Positions 17,556 through 26,083 of a stretch of 57,198 bases of DNA are shown piece after piece. Numbering within the stretch: position 1 is the first letter of the stretch; the number at the start of each line of letters is the position of its first letter. The DNA lies in assembly GCA_040307645.1 (NCBI GenBank), contig JAWRJF010000042.1, positions 1-57,198 on the forward strand, read 5' to 3'. The position numbers and the translations under genes are program-made. The notes beneath the pieces are model-generated. The model was not told the DNA's origin. It saw only the letters and a program-made list of their open reading frames with translations, and made no database searches. The stretch is from JAVXAG01 sp040307645 (GTDB lineage Bacteria > Bacillota > Clostridia > Peptostreptococcales > Anaerovoracaceae).

Positions 17556-18235
17556 GCTTTTTCAGCTCCTTTCTCACATTCTTTTCCACCGCACATTGAT
17601 GCCATTGCGCAGCCCTCGCATCCAAATCCTTTCTTCTTAATTGCCTTGCCCTTTGTAAAATAGTTTACTGAAGCAATTAGGATTGCATAGACAAAGAATC
17701 CACCAGGAGCTAACATAAAGATTCCCATTGGGTCAATATGTCCTGCAAGGATGCTGAAACCAAATATAGTTCCTGAACCAAGTAACTCTCTGATTGCACC
17801 CATTATACCAAGAGCAAGAGAGAATCCAAGACCCATTCCAATACCATCAAGAGCTGAATCTAAAACTCCGTTTTTACTTGCAAACATTTCTGCTCTACCA
17901 AGTATTATACAGTTTACTACAATCAATGGAATAAATAATCCAAGTGATGAGTAAAGGGATGGTACAAAGGCCTGAAGTAATAATTGGACAACTGTTACAA
18001 ACCCTGCAATTACTACTATATAACATGGTATTCTAACCTTGTCTGGTATTATGTTTTTTAGTAGTGAAATTACAATATTTGAACAGATTAATACTGCCAT
18101 AGCGGAAACACCCATTCCAAGTCCATTTAATGCTGATGTAGTGGTGGCAAGGGTAGGACATGTTCCTAGTAATAATACTAGAACGGGGTTTTCCTTAATT
18201 ATACCCTTTGTCAGGATGCCTAGTTTTTTACCCAT
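17549..18235 (-). CDS. rnfE: Rnf complex membrane subunit E with Cys-rich tail
   Basis: 228 residues, six spans, homologous to RnfA: LLGTCPTLATTTSALNGLGMG and VVNCIILGRAE hold the Cys of the shared iron-sulfur centre. After the last span comes a basic stretch (GKAIKKKGFG) and a tail with five Cys among the last 23 residues (CEGC, MCGGKEC, final C). The tail is outside the family core and could bind a metal or cluster. One-base overlap with rnfG. Confidence 0.95.
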   Translation of the reverse strand: MGKKLGILTKGIIKENPVLVLLLGTCPTLATTTSALNGLGMGVSAMAVLICSNIVISLLKNIIPDKVRIPCYIVVIAGFVTVVQLLLQAFVPSLYSSLGLFIPLIVVNCIILGRAEMFASKNGVLDSALDGIGMGLGFSLALGIMGAIRELLGSGTIFGFSILAGHIDPMGIFMLAPGGFFVYAILIASVNYFTKGKAIKKKGFGCEGCAMASMCGGKECEKGAEKAC

Positions 18236-18804
18236 TATTTAGCACCTCCAACTTCTTTGAATTGTTCTAAAGCAGCGTTTACACCATAATGTACAGCATT
18301 TGATGTAACCGTTGCACCTGAAATATGTTTAACTGAAGAATCATCTTTTGCAGCTGTTGATTCTAGTTCTGATAATCCTTTATACTGCGAAAGGTACTCT
18401 GGTGTTTGAGCCTTAGTTCCAAGTCCTGGAGTATCTCCATGGGCTGTAACCTTAACTCCTGTGATTGCACCTGTACTGTCGATACCAATCATCTCTGTTA
18501 AAAGCCCGCCAAAGCTCTTGGTTTTTACAGTAACAACTATTCCTGCTCCATTGTCTGCAACAAAGCAATCCTCAACGAATACCTTTTCTGGCTCTAATAC
18601 TACTAAATCTCCGTCATACTTTGTAAATGAATCTGCATCAGCTAATAATTCAACTCTAGCTTCATCTGCAGCTTTTGCACTGTTTTCATCGATAATTGGT
18701 TTTGCAACGCCGTAAGTCGCAGCAAGTGCAACAGTTACAATTAGACAAATACCAACTAGTACAATGATAGGTGCAACATATTCTTTAAATGTATTACTTT
18801 TCAT
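18235..18804 (-). CDS. rnfG: Rnf complex FMN-binding subunit G
   Basis: One N-terminal membrane helix and an external FMN_bind domain, about 189 residues. The covalent FMN site is the Thr of HISGATVTS near the C terminus, the kind of site modified by ApbE. The start at 18804 is chosen because GGAGGTGC lies just upstream; the frame is open to 18849, inside rnfD. It overlaps rnfD by 11 bases. Confidence 0.94.
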   Translation of the reverse strand: MKSNTFKEYVAPIIVLVGICLIVTVALAATYGVAKPIIDENSAKAADEARVELLADADSFTKYDGDLVVLEPEKVFVEDCFVADNGAGIVVTVKTKSFGGLLTEMIGIDSTGAITGVKVTAHGDTPGLGTKAQTPEYLSQYKGLSELESTAAKDDSSVKHISGATVTSNAVHYGVNAALEQFKEVGGAK

Positions 18805-19783
18805 TTTTCTTTGCACCTCCATATAATCTCTTCGTACAGAAGTTATCAATATGTGGAGTCAAGATGTTCATAAGAAGAATTGAGAAGGAAACTCCTTCAG
18901 GATATGCTCCCCAAATTCTTATAACCATTGTCAAAATTCCACATCCAACACCGAATATTACTTTTCCAAGTGGAAGAAGTGGGCTTGTTACATAATCTGT
19001 TGCCATGAAAAATGCTCCAAGCATTACACCACCAGCAAGAACGTGGAATACAGCCATTGAAATCGCACTTACATCTCCACCAACAACACTGTAGTAGATA
19101 AAAGCAAATACAAACACTGTCCCGATAAAGCATGCTGGAATTATCGGTGAAATTACTTTTTTCCAGATTAAGAACAATCCGCCGATTAACAACGCAATTG
19201 CACTTACTTCTCCAAGAGAACCTCCAATAAATCCAAGGAACATTTCCATGTTGGAAGGAAGATCTAATGCACTGCCTTCAGATAAAATTCCAAGTGGAGT
19301 AGCTCCAGTTGTAGCATCTGCAACTTCTGTCATTGATGGTAACGGCCAATTAGTCATCTGAGTTGCAAATGAAATAAATAATACAATTCTTGCTGTGATT
19401 GCAGGGTTTACAATATTTCTTCCCAATCCACCATAAATCTGTTTTACAATTATTATTGCAATAAAGCAACCGATAACAGCTATCCATAATGGAAGACTTG
19501 AAGGAACGTTAAAGGCAATCAAAACGCCTGTTACAGCTGCACTTAAATCTCTAACTGTTTGAGTCTTGTGCATCATTTTGTTATATAACCATTCAAAACC
19601 TACACAAGCTATTACACATACAAGAGTTAAAAGTATAACTCTCATTCCAAATACATATATGCTTACTAGGAAAGAAGGTGCCAAGCCAATTAATACCATG
19701 GCCATTGTTTTTGTAGTATCAATATTAGTTACAATATGTGGTGATGAAGATACTAATAAATTACTATATGTTTTATTATCCAT
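18794..19783 (-). CDS. rnfD: Rnf complex membrane subunit D
   Basis: 329 residues, multi-span. SPHIVTNIDTTKTMAMVLIG at the start is typical. The covalent FMN Thr lies in DATTGATPLGIL. GGLGRNIVNPAITARI and FFMATDYVTSPL are further family segments. Couples internal electron flow to ion movement. Starts one base inside the rnfC stop. Confidence 0.96.
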   Translation of the reverse strand: MDNKTYSNLLVSSSPHIVTNIDTTKTMAMVLIGLAPSFLVSIYVFGMRVILLTLVCVIACVGFEWLYNKMMHKTQTVRDLSAAVTGVLIAFNVPSSLPLWIAVIGCFIAIIIVKQIYGGLGRNIVNPAITARIVLFISFATQMTNWPLPSMTEVADATTGATPLGILSEGSALDLPSNMEMFLGFIGGSLGEVSAIALLIGGLFLIWKKVISPIIPACFIGTVFVFAFIYYSVVGGDVSAISMAVFHVLAGGVMLGAFFMATDYVTSPLLPLGKVIFGVGCGILTMVIRIWGAYPEGVSFSILLMNILTPHIDNFCTKRLYGGAKKNEK

Positions 19784-21099
19784 TATTTAATTCCAGCCTC
19801 CTTTACAACAGCTTTTCCAAGCTTATTAGTGAATCCAAGAGGTCTTCTAGCAGGGCAGATAAATGAACAGCTTCCGCATTCCATACACTGCATTACCTTT
19901 AGGTCACTTAGTGCCTGAGCATCTCTTCTGTCATAGGCATCCGCAAGGGCCGTTGGTATTAGTCCAAACGGGCAAACCTGATGGCAACGTCCGCAGTTTA
20001 TGCATGCTGTTTCTTCTGGTATTACAGCCTTTGCCTTAGAGAATGCAAGAATAGCATTGTTATTTTTTATAACCGGCATATCGTCTGTGAAAATAGCTCT
20101 ACCCATCATAGGGCCACCCATTAATATTTTCTTAGGTTCTTCTTTATATCCACCGCAGAACTGAATTACATCATGAATTGATGCTCCAATTGGTGCGATA
20201 ACGTTTTTAGGCAATACAACTGCATCACCGTCGATTGTCATTCTCTTCTGAATTAGAGGTACACCATTTCTAAAATATTGGCCTACAAAGGCAATTGAAG
20301 TAACGTTTGATAAAATAATACCAAGATCTGCAGGTAAAACTCCTGCGTTCATTGTCTTTCCTGTTATTTCATAAACAAGTACTCTCTCTGCGCCTTTTGG
20401 ATATCTGGATTGAAGCTTAAATGTATGTATGTTTGTATGTCCCTGTTCTGCTAGCATCTTATCTAGCTTCTCAATGGCATCCATTTTATTTTCTTCGATT
20501 CCGATATATCCTTCTTTTAGTCCGATATACTTCATAACCAAAACCATACCGTCAATAATATCCTGTGTGTTTTCCAACATTAATCTATGGTCAGAAGTAA
20601 TAAATGGTTCACATTCTGCACCGTTAACGATTAGTGTATGTACATCGTCTATGTTCTTAGGATTAAATTTAATGTGTGTAGGGAAAGATGCTCCTCCTAA
20701 ACCAACAAGGCCGCTTTCTCTTATCGCCTTTACAAATCCAGGTAAATCTTCTACTTGAGGAACCTTAATGTCCTCACACATTTCTTGTTTTTTGTCAGTT
20801 TCAATAACAACTAACTGATCGTTTCCACCTACAGCAGAGCGCTGATCTTCAATAGCGACTACGGTTCCGGAAACACTTGAGTGAATCGGTGCACTTACGA
20901 AAGCATCTGTGTCACCTATAAGCTGTCCTACTTTAACGTAGTCTCCTTTTTGTACTAAAGGTTTACAAGGAGCGCCTATGTGCTGTGACATAGAAATCTT
21001 TACCACGTCAGGTACTGGCATTATTTCTGTTTCGCAGCTAGCGGTATTCTTAAAATGACCAGTCTTGACGCTAGGTAAATGCTTTTTGTTTAAACTCAT
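19783..21099 (-). CDS. rnfC: Rnf complex NADH-binding subunit C
   Basis: 438 residues, the site of NAD+/NADH reaction. The N-terminal barrel and lipoyl-like region (HIGAPCKPLVQKGDYVKVGQ) are followed by the flavin/NAD domain GLVGLGGASFPTHIK and two 4Fe-4S motifs, CINCGRCHQVCP and CMECGSCSFICP. First gene of the operon; AAGGAAGG lies 10 bases before the ATG. Confidence 0.97.
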   Translation of the reverse strand: MSLNKKHLPSVKTGHFKNTASCETEIMPVPDVVKISMSQHIGAPCKPLVQKGDYVKVGQLIGDTDAFVSAPIHSSVSGTVVAIEDQRSAVGGNDQLVVIETDKKQEMCEDIKVPQVEDLPGFVKAIRESGLVGLGGASFPTHIKFNPKNIDDVHTLIVNGAECEPFITSDHRLMLENTQDIIDGMVLVMKYIGLKEGYIGIEENKMDAIEKLDKMLAEQGHTNIHTFKLQSRYPKGAERVLVYEITGKTMNAGVLPADLGIILSNVTSIAFVGQYFRNGVPLIQKRMTIDGDAVVLPKNVIAPIGASIHDVIQFCGGYKEEPKKILMGGPMMGRAIFTDDMPVIKNNNAILAFSKAKAVIPEETACINCGRCHQVCPFGLIPTALADAYDRRDAQALSDLKVMQCMECGSCSFICPARRPLGFTNKLGKAVVKEAGIK

Positions 21100-21152
21100 T
21101 TTTGAAACCTTCCTTTCTATAATTTAAATCTTCTAATAATCATACGCATTAC

Positions 21153-21181
21153 ATTATACTACAAGGACCTATAAAAGTCAC
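21153..21181 (-). promoter_or_regulatory. Putative rnf operon promoter
   Basis: Minus strand: GTGACT (21181-21176), 17-base spacer, consensus TATAAT (21158-21153), about 53 bases before the rnfC ATG. The -35 box is weak. Confidence 0.5.
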
Positions 21182-21270
21182 CAAAAAAATTAATTAAACG
21201 AAAATTTCGCCAGAAAACATAAACTAATTATGTTTAAAAAAATATAACTGTGGAATAATTAAATTATAAC

Positions 21271-21298
21271 GATTAAATGTTTGTTTAATTGTTTAATC
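21271..21298 (+). promoter_or_regulatory. Candidate ArsR-type operator
   Basis: GATTAAA (21271-21277) and TTTAATC (21292-21298) are perfect arms with 14 bases between, and the spacer repeats GTTTAATT. It lies 30 bases upstream of the arsR-family ATG, where autorepression by this family usually occurs. Confidence 0.45.
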
Positions 21299-21327
21299 AT
21301 CCAACATTAAGAAAGGAAATTTATGTA

Positions 21328-21693
21328 ATGTCTAATGATAAAATTAAGCTTCCTCACCAACATGATTCTTCTACATGCCAATTCTTAAAATCAATGCCTG
21401 ATCAAAAGGTATTTGACAATGTAGCAGAAACATTTAACATCATCAGTGACAGTTCCCGAGTAAAAATACTTTGGCTTCTATGCCACTGTGAAGAATGCGT
21501 TACAAATATAGCCGTTGCGGTGGGAATGTCGCCGCCTGCTGTCTCACATCATCTAAGAGTCCTGAAACAAAACAAGCTGATCTCTTATAGGAAGGACGGA
21601 AAAGAAGTCTACTATAAGTTAGCCGAGACAGAACTGGCTAAACAGGTCCATCGCATAGTTGACAGTATGTTTAACATAAAATGTAATATATAA
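21328..21693 (+). CDS. ArsR/SmtB-family metal sensor, CadC-like
   Basis: 121-residue winged-helix repressor released from DNA by metal. The recognition region is VGMSPPAVSHHLRVLKQNKL and the wing RKDGKEVYYKL. Cys in LLCHCEECVTNI lies where CadC has its CxC thiolate pair, and the N terminus has HQHDSSTC, another possible ligand set, so Cd, Pb or Zn is likely. The ATG at 21328 is preferred over 21289, which has no site; note ATGTAA directly upstream. Heads the metal-efflux operon. Confidence 0.9.
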   Translation: MSNDKIKLPHQHDSSTCQFLKSMPDQKVFDNVAETFNIISDSSRVKILWLLCHCEECVTNIAVAVGMSPPAVSHHLRVLKQNKLISYRKDGKEVYYKLAETELAKQVHRIVDSMFNIKCNI

Positions 21694-21716
21694 TATGAAG
21701 AAAGAGGTAATTAATT

Positions 21717-21935
21717 ATGAAAAAATCATATAAATTAGAAAATCTTGACTGTGCAAATTGCGCTGCAAAAATGGAAACTGCTATAAATAAGTTAGAGGAT
21801 ATCCATAACTGCACTATTAGTTTTATGACACAGAAACTCACGATAGAAGCTGATGAAGATAAATTCCCAGAGATTATTGATATAGTGCAAAAATCAATTT
21901 CAAAAGTCGAAAGGGGTTGTAAAATAAAAATATGA
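21717..21935 (+). CDS. Heavy-metal-associated (HMA) domain protein
   Basis: 72 residues, a single HMA ferredoxin-like domain with the metal site LDCANCAAKME. In most Cd/Zn ATPases this domain is fused to the N terminus; here it is a separate protein ending in an ATGA overlap with the ATPase gene, so the two are coupled and made in fixed ratio. Delivers or senses metal for the pump. Confidence 0.9.
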   Translation: MKKSYKLENLDCANCAAKMETAINKLEDIHNCTISFMTQKLTIEADEDKFPEIIDIVQKSISKVERGCKIKI

Positions 21936-23773
21936 GTAGAACACAAAAAATAGATCTTATCAAAATCGGTTCTGCTGCAATCTTATTTGCCGCAGGGTTT
22001 TTAACTGATTTATGGTGGCTTTTTTTAATAGCCTATGTAATCTCCGGGTATAAGACTATACTTAATGCAGTTTCAGGCCTTATTCATGGACAAGTTCTAG
22101 ACGAAAACTTTCTTATGACAATTGCTTCCTTAGGCGCAGTTTACTGCGGAGAATATCCTGAAGCCGTTGCCGTAATGCTCTTTTATAATATAGGAGAGTT
22201 TTTCGAAGGCTATGCAGTAAATAATTCAAGAAAATCCATTGCAGGCCTAATGGATATTAAAGCAGATTATGCTAATAAGCTGGAAAACGGTAAAGAATTA
22301 ACTGTAGATCCCGAAGAACTTACTGTAGATGATATTATAATTGTTAAACCCGGTGAAAAAGTCCCTGTTGATGGAATAGTTCTAAGTGGTCATTCCACAT
22401 TGAATACTGCGGCTTTAACAGGTGAATCTGTTCCAAAAGATGTTACTACTAATGACGAAATTATCAGTGGTACAGTAAATCTTACAGGGGTGCTTACCAT
22501 TAAAGTTACTAAGGAATATGAAGACTCTACAGTTGCTAAGGTTTTAGATTTAGTAGAAAATGCCAGCAGCCGCAAGGCGTCTGTAGAAAAATTCATTACT
22601 AAATTTGCAAAGTATTATACCCCTGTAGTAGTTGGTTTGGCAATCCTCCTTGCAGTGGTGCCTCCCCTTTTAATACCTGGAGCAACTTTTAAAGAGTATA
22701 TATATAATTCTATGATATTTTTAGTAATATCTTGCCCGTGTGCTCTTGTAATTTCCGTTCCACTTAGTCTTTTTGCAGGCGTGGGATCGGCTTCAAAACA
22801 AGGTATTCTAGTCAAAGGTAGCAATTACTTAGAAGCTCTGGCAAACATAAATACTTTTGCGTTTGACAAAACCGGAACTCTGACTACCGGTAAGTTCTCG
22901 GTAACAAAGATTTTCACACTGTGCAAAGACTTCGATAAAAATAGTCTTTTGGAAATTGCAGCTTATGGGGAAAGCCTTTCCAATCATCCAATAGCTTTAT
23001 CTATTGTGGATTATTTCAAGTCTAACGGTGGCAAGATTTCAACAGAGAGGTTAAAAGACTATAAAGAAATCTCAGGTAAAGGCATCCATGCACGGTTTGA
23101 CGATAGCAGTATATTTTGCGGTAACGAAAAGCTTATGAGAGATCTGAATATAAAATGGACTGAACCTGATGCAACTGGCTCTGTAGTTCACGTGGCTTTT
23201 AATGATAAATATATTGGATATATTTTAGTATCTGACGTAATACGAGAAAATTCCAAGTCTACTTTACAAAGTCTCCTTTCTTTAGGAGTAAAAAAAACCG
23301 TTATGCTTACAGGAGACAGAAATGACATAGCCGATTATGTTTCAAAAGAGATAGGCGTAACCGATTTTCGCGCTGAATTATTACCTGAAGACAAGGTTCA
23401 TGCCATTGAAGAACTAATGAATAACGACAAAAATGGTCATCTAGCCTTTGTCGGCGACGGTATTAATGATGCACCTGTCCTTGCAAGGGCAGATATCGGC
23501 ATCGCTATGGGAGCTTTTGGTTCGGATGCTGCCATTGAAGCTGCAGACGTAGTCATAATGACTGATGATATTTCAAAATTAGAAATAGTTACTAGAATAG
23601 CTAAAAAAACTTTAAGAATTGCAAAGCAAAATATTATTTTTGCGCTAGCCGTAAAGTTTCTGATTTTAATTCTCGGTGCTTTCGGTGTGGCAAGTATGTG
23701 GGAAGCTGTCTTCGCTGATGTAGGTGTTGCTTTCATTGCTATTATGAACTCTATGAGAGCCTTGAAATTTTAA
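21932..23773 (+). CDS. cadA: Cd/Zn/Pb-exporting P1B-type ATPase
   Basis: 613 residues. The intramembrane metal motif SCPCALVIS, phosphorylated Asp in FDKTGTLT, phosphatase motif LTGES, SNHPIA for nucleotide binding and GDGINDAP are all present. The last span has FADVGVAF, with the Asp typical of the Zn/Cd/Pb subgroup rather than Cu pumps. No N-terminal HMA domain, which is encoded just upstream. Confidence 0.93.
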   Translation: MSRTQKIDLIKIGSAAILFAAGFLTDLWWLFLIAYVISGYKTILNAVSGLIHGQVLDENFLMTIASLGAVYCGEYPEAVAVMLFYNIGEFFEGYAVNNSRKSIAGLMDIKADYANKLENGKELTVDPEELTVDDIIIVKPGEKVPVDGIVLSGHSTLNTAALTGESVPKDVTTNDEIISGTVNLTGVLTIKVTKEYEDSTVAKVLDLVENASSRKASVEKFITKFAKYYTPVVVGLAILLAVVPPLLIPGATFKEYIYNSMIFLVISCPCALVISVPLSLFAGVGSASKQGILVKGSNYLEALANINTFAFDKTGTLTTGKFSVTKIFTLCKDFDKNSLLEIAAYGESLSNHPIALSIVDYFKSNGGKISTERLKDYKEISGKGIHARFDDSSIFCGNEKLMRDLNIKWTEPDATGSVVHVAFNDKYIGYILVSDVIRENSKSTLQSLLSLGVKKTVMLTGDRNDIADYVSKEIGVTDFRAELLPEDKVHAIEELMNNDKNGHLAFVGDGINDAPVLARADIGIAMGAFGSDAAIEAADVVIMTDDISKLEIVTRIAKKTLRIAKQNIIFALAVKFLILILGAFGVASMWEAVFADVGVAFIAIMNSMRALKF

Positions 23774-23778
23774 TACAA

Positions 23779-23811
23779 AACAACCATGGAAAAACCATGG
23801 TTGTTTTTTTG
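23779..23811. terminator. Terminator between cadA and the decarboxylase
   Basis: AACAACCATGG (23779-23789) and CCATGGTTGTT (23795-23805) with a 5-base loop, followed by a T-run. It ends at the stop of the convergent decarboxylase gene and has A-rich sequence on the other side, so it probably acts both ways. Confidence 0.85.
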
Positions 23812-25236
23812 TCATATGCCTACCGTAACAAAACCATCTTCATCTATACCCATCACTTTCTCTCCTTGTTCTCGAAGGCCTTGAACATATTCTAAAACCT
23901 CTTTGTCCATAACTTCTCCGGTACAAATAATAGGTATTCCTGGCGGATAAGGAATTAACGATGTCCCGCACACCCGGCCATAGGCCTTTGAAATGTGAAC
24001 TTTCTCTTTTTTTTGCGGAAGCTTTACAAGCTTAAGTTTTTTATTTATTGTTGAATTAATTGATTTTTTTTCTAAAATCAATTCCCCATTTGTATTAAGA
24101 GATATCTCTCTAAGTGCCTCTAATAGCCTATCGAAATCATATCGTTTATTGCCGATTCCTGTCATACACATTACAATATTGCCGGTAACAAGTTCAACAT
24201 ATATGTTTTTCCTCATTAATAACCTTTCCAATTCAAGACCATCTATTCCCAAACTACCCATATCTAGATTTATTTTCGTATAATCTAGATTAGGGTCTTC
24301 CATAACCGATAACCCCCTTATCTCTTTAGCATTTTTATAAAAGTATTTCAAATTGTCATCCCACGATTTAATAAGTTCTTCTCCATTTTCCCTTATTATG
24401 TCTGCGTTTATATCCAAACTTGCCAGCAAAATGTAAGAAGGGCTTGTGCTTTCTATTAATTGTAATTTATCTGCAAAAACCTGATTATCAACTCTGTCAC
24501 TCATAATGTTGACAATTGCGCTTTGGGTAAAGGATGCTAGAGTTTTATGAGTACTGTTTATTACAACATCCGCTCCCTGTTCCTCGGCAGATAAACGCCC
24601 TCTATTATTATTAATACATCTGTCAAAGAGTTTCAGATGGGCTCCATGGGCTTGATCAACAATTAATACTTTACCCCTTCTGTGGACTTCCTCAGCTATT
24701 TCTTTTATATCACTTGTAATCCCGTAGTAATTAGGGCTCGGCAAAATCACCGCTTTAGCATCAGGGTTTTCTTCAAAACAACGCAATATTTCTCTTCGGC
24801 TTATCTGCCCGGAAATGCCATACTCTTCTATTATATCCGGATATGCGTAAACAGGTTCAATTTTCCCTAGGCTCAAGCCATTAAAGATGGATTTATGACA
24901 ATTCCTGGCCATAATTATTTTTTCTCCTTCTTCTACAACAGTCATCATTGCAGCAATCAGTCCAGCGCTGCTACCATTAATTAGAAGATGAGTATGTTTC
25001 GAATTATAAAGTTCCTCGTATTTTTCCATGGTGGATAAAATAATACCCTCGGTTTGAAATAGATTATCGGCACCAGGTATCTCTGTTATGTCATAGTCCA
25101 CCATATTAGAAATAAAATCCCCATATCCATTTTCCAGATAGAAACTGCTGCCCTTATGGCCTGGCATGTGAAAAGAAACAGGGCCCTGATTATTATGTTT
25201 ACTTAAAAAATCATAAATTCCATTATTGTTTTTCAT
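23812..25236 (-). CDS. Orn/Lys/Arg decarboxylase family protein
   Basis: PLP enzyme of the compact Gram-positive type, 474 residues. FHMPGHKGS at the start, VDQAHGAHL for the cofactor Asp, and the Schiff-base Lys in NSTHKTLASFTQSA. The C-terminal domain holds the substrate pocket (GRVCGTSLIPYPPGIP). Related proteins decarboxylate arginine or lysine for polyamine synthesis or acid resistance; the substrate cannot be read here. Divergent from a TetR regulator 67 bases away. Confidence 0.88.
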   Translation of the reverse strand: MKNNNGIYDFLSKHNNQGPVSFHMPGHKGSSFYLENGYGDFISNMVDYDITEIPGADNLFQTEGIILSTMEKYEELYNSKHTHLLINGSSAGLIAAMMTVVEEGEKIIMARNCHKSIFNGLSLGKIEPVYAYPDIIEEYGISGQISRREILRCFEENPDAKAVILPSPNYYGITSDIKEIAEEVHRRGKVLIVDQAHGAHLKLFDRCINNNRGRLSAEEQGADVVINSTHKTLASFTQSAIVNIMSDRVDNQVFADKLQLIESTSPSYILLASLDINADIIRENGEELIKSWDDNLKYFYKNAKEIRGLSVMEDPNLDYTKINLDMGSLGIDGLELERLLMRKNIYVELVTGNIVMCMTGIGNKRYDFDRLLEALREISLNTNGELILEKKSINSTINKKLKLVKLPQKKEKVHISKAYGRVCGTSLIPYPPGIPIICTGEVMDKEVLEYVQGLREQGEKVMGIDEDGFVTVGI

Positions 25237-25303
25237 AGTGTACTCCTACTTATAGAATGTGTTATACTTATTTTATCACTTTACCAGAAAGGAAGATAGA
25301 TTT

Positions 25304-25888
25304 ATGGCAAAGAAAAAAAGCAGAAATACAAGAGGGAAAATCATTTCTGCAGCATGGAAACTTTTTTATGAACAAGGCTATGATGATACTACAGTAGATG
25401 AGATTGTAGAAGAATCGGGCACCTCGAAAGGATCTTTCTATCACTATTTTGACGGGAAGGACTCACTATTAAGTTCTCTTTCTTATCTATTTGATGAAAA
25501 ATATGATGAGCTTAAGGACACCTTAGATCCATATGAAACAGCTATCGAAAAACTAATATATCTAAATCAGGAACTTTTTTTGATGATAGAAAATAGTATT
25601 TCTGTAGATCTTCTTGCAAGACTTTTTTCATCCCAATTAATTACACGAGGAGAAAGACATCTTTTAGATCAAGATCGAACCTACTATAAGCTTACTCGTA
25701 AAATATTACAAGAAGGTCAAAAAAACGGTGAACTTAGAGAGGATCTCTCAATCAACGAAATAGTAAAGGCCTATGCTGTAATCGAAAGAGGCCTGATGTA
25801 TGATTGGTGTCTCTGTAACGGCGATTATTCTCTCGCCCAATATTCCAGATCCGTATTACCAATGGTCTTAGAAATTTATAGAAAGTAG
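25304..25888 (+). CDS. TetR-family regulator
   Basis: 194 residues. N-terminal HTH: RGKIISAAWKLFYEQGYDDT and VEESGTSKGSFYHYFDGKD. The ligand domain is not recognisable. GGAAGATAGATTT precedes the ATG at 25304; an in-frame ATG at 25259 has no site. Position suggests control of the divergent decarboxylase or of putP downstream. Confidence 0.88.
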   Translation: MAKKKSRNTRGKIISAAWKLFYEQGYDDTTVDEIVEESGTSKGSFYHYFDGKDSLLSSLSYLFDEKYDELKDTLDPYETAIEKLIYLNQELFLMIENSISVDLLARLFSSQLITRGERHLLDQDRTYYKLTRKILQEGQKNGELREDLSINEIVKAYAVIERGLMYDWCLCNGDYSLAQYSRSVLPMVLEIYRK

Positions 25889-26020
25889 AATTATTTTTAT
25901 TATTTATTTTGACTATGAAAAAGTACATACTATAGTCTATCTTATAAATGTTGATATATGAGGCTTTATATCGTTTTAATCCTTTTTATATCCTATATTT
26001 ATTATGTACTGCATTCTGTG

Positions 26021-26049
26021 TTTCAGTCTAATTTTAGTTGTGTTATAAT
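26021..26049 (+). promoter_or_regulatory. Putative putP promoter
   Basis: TTTCAG (26021-26026), 17-base spacer, TATAAT (26044-26049), 35 bases upstream of the putP ATG. A second possible promoter further upstream is TTGACT at 25909, 16 bases, TATAGT at 25931, which would give a long leader. The 195-base gap otherwise shows no gene. Confidence 0.45.
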
Positions 26050-26083
26050 CTATAAATATTATCACTGAAAGGAGACTGAAAAA

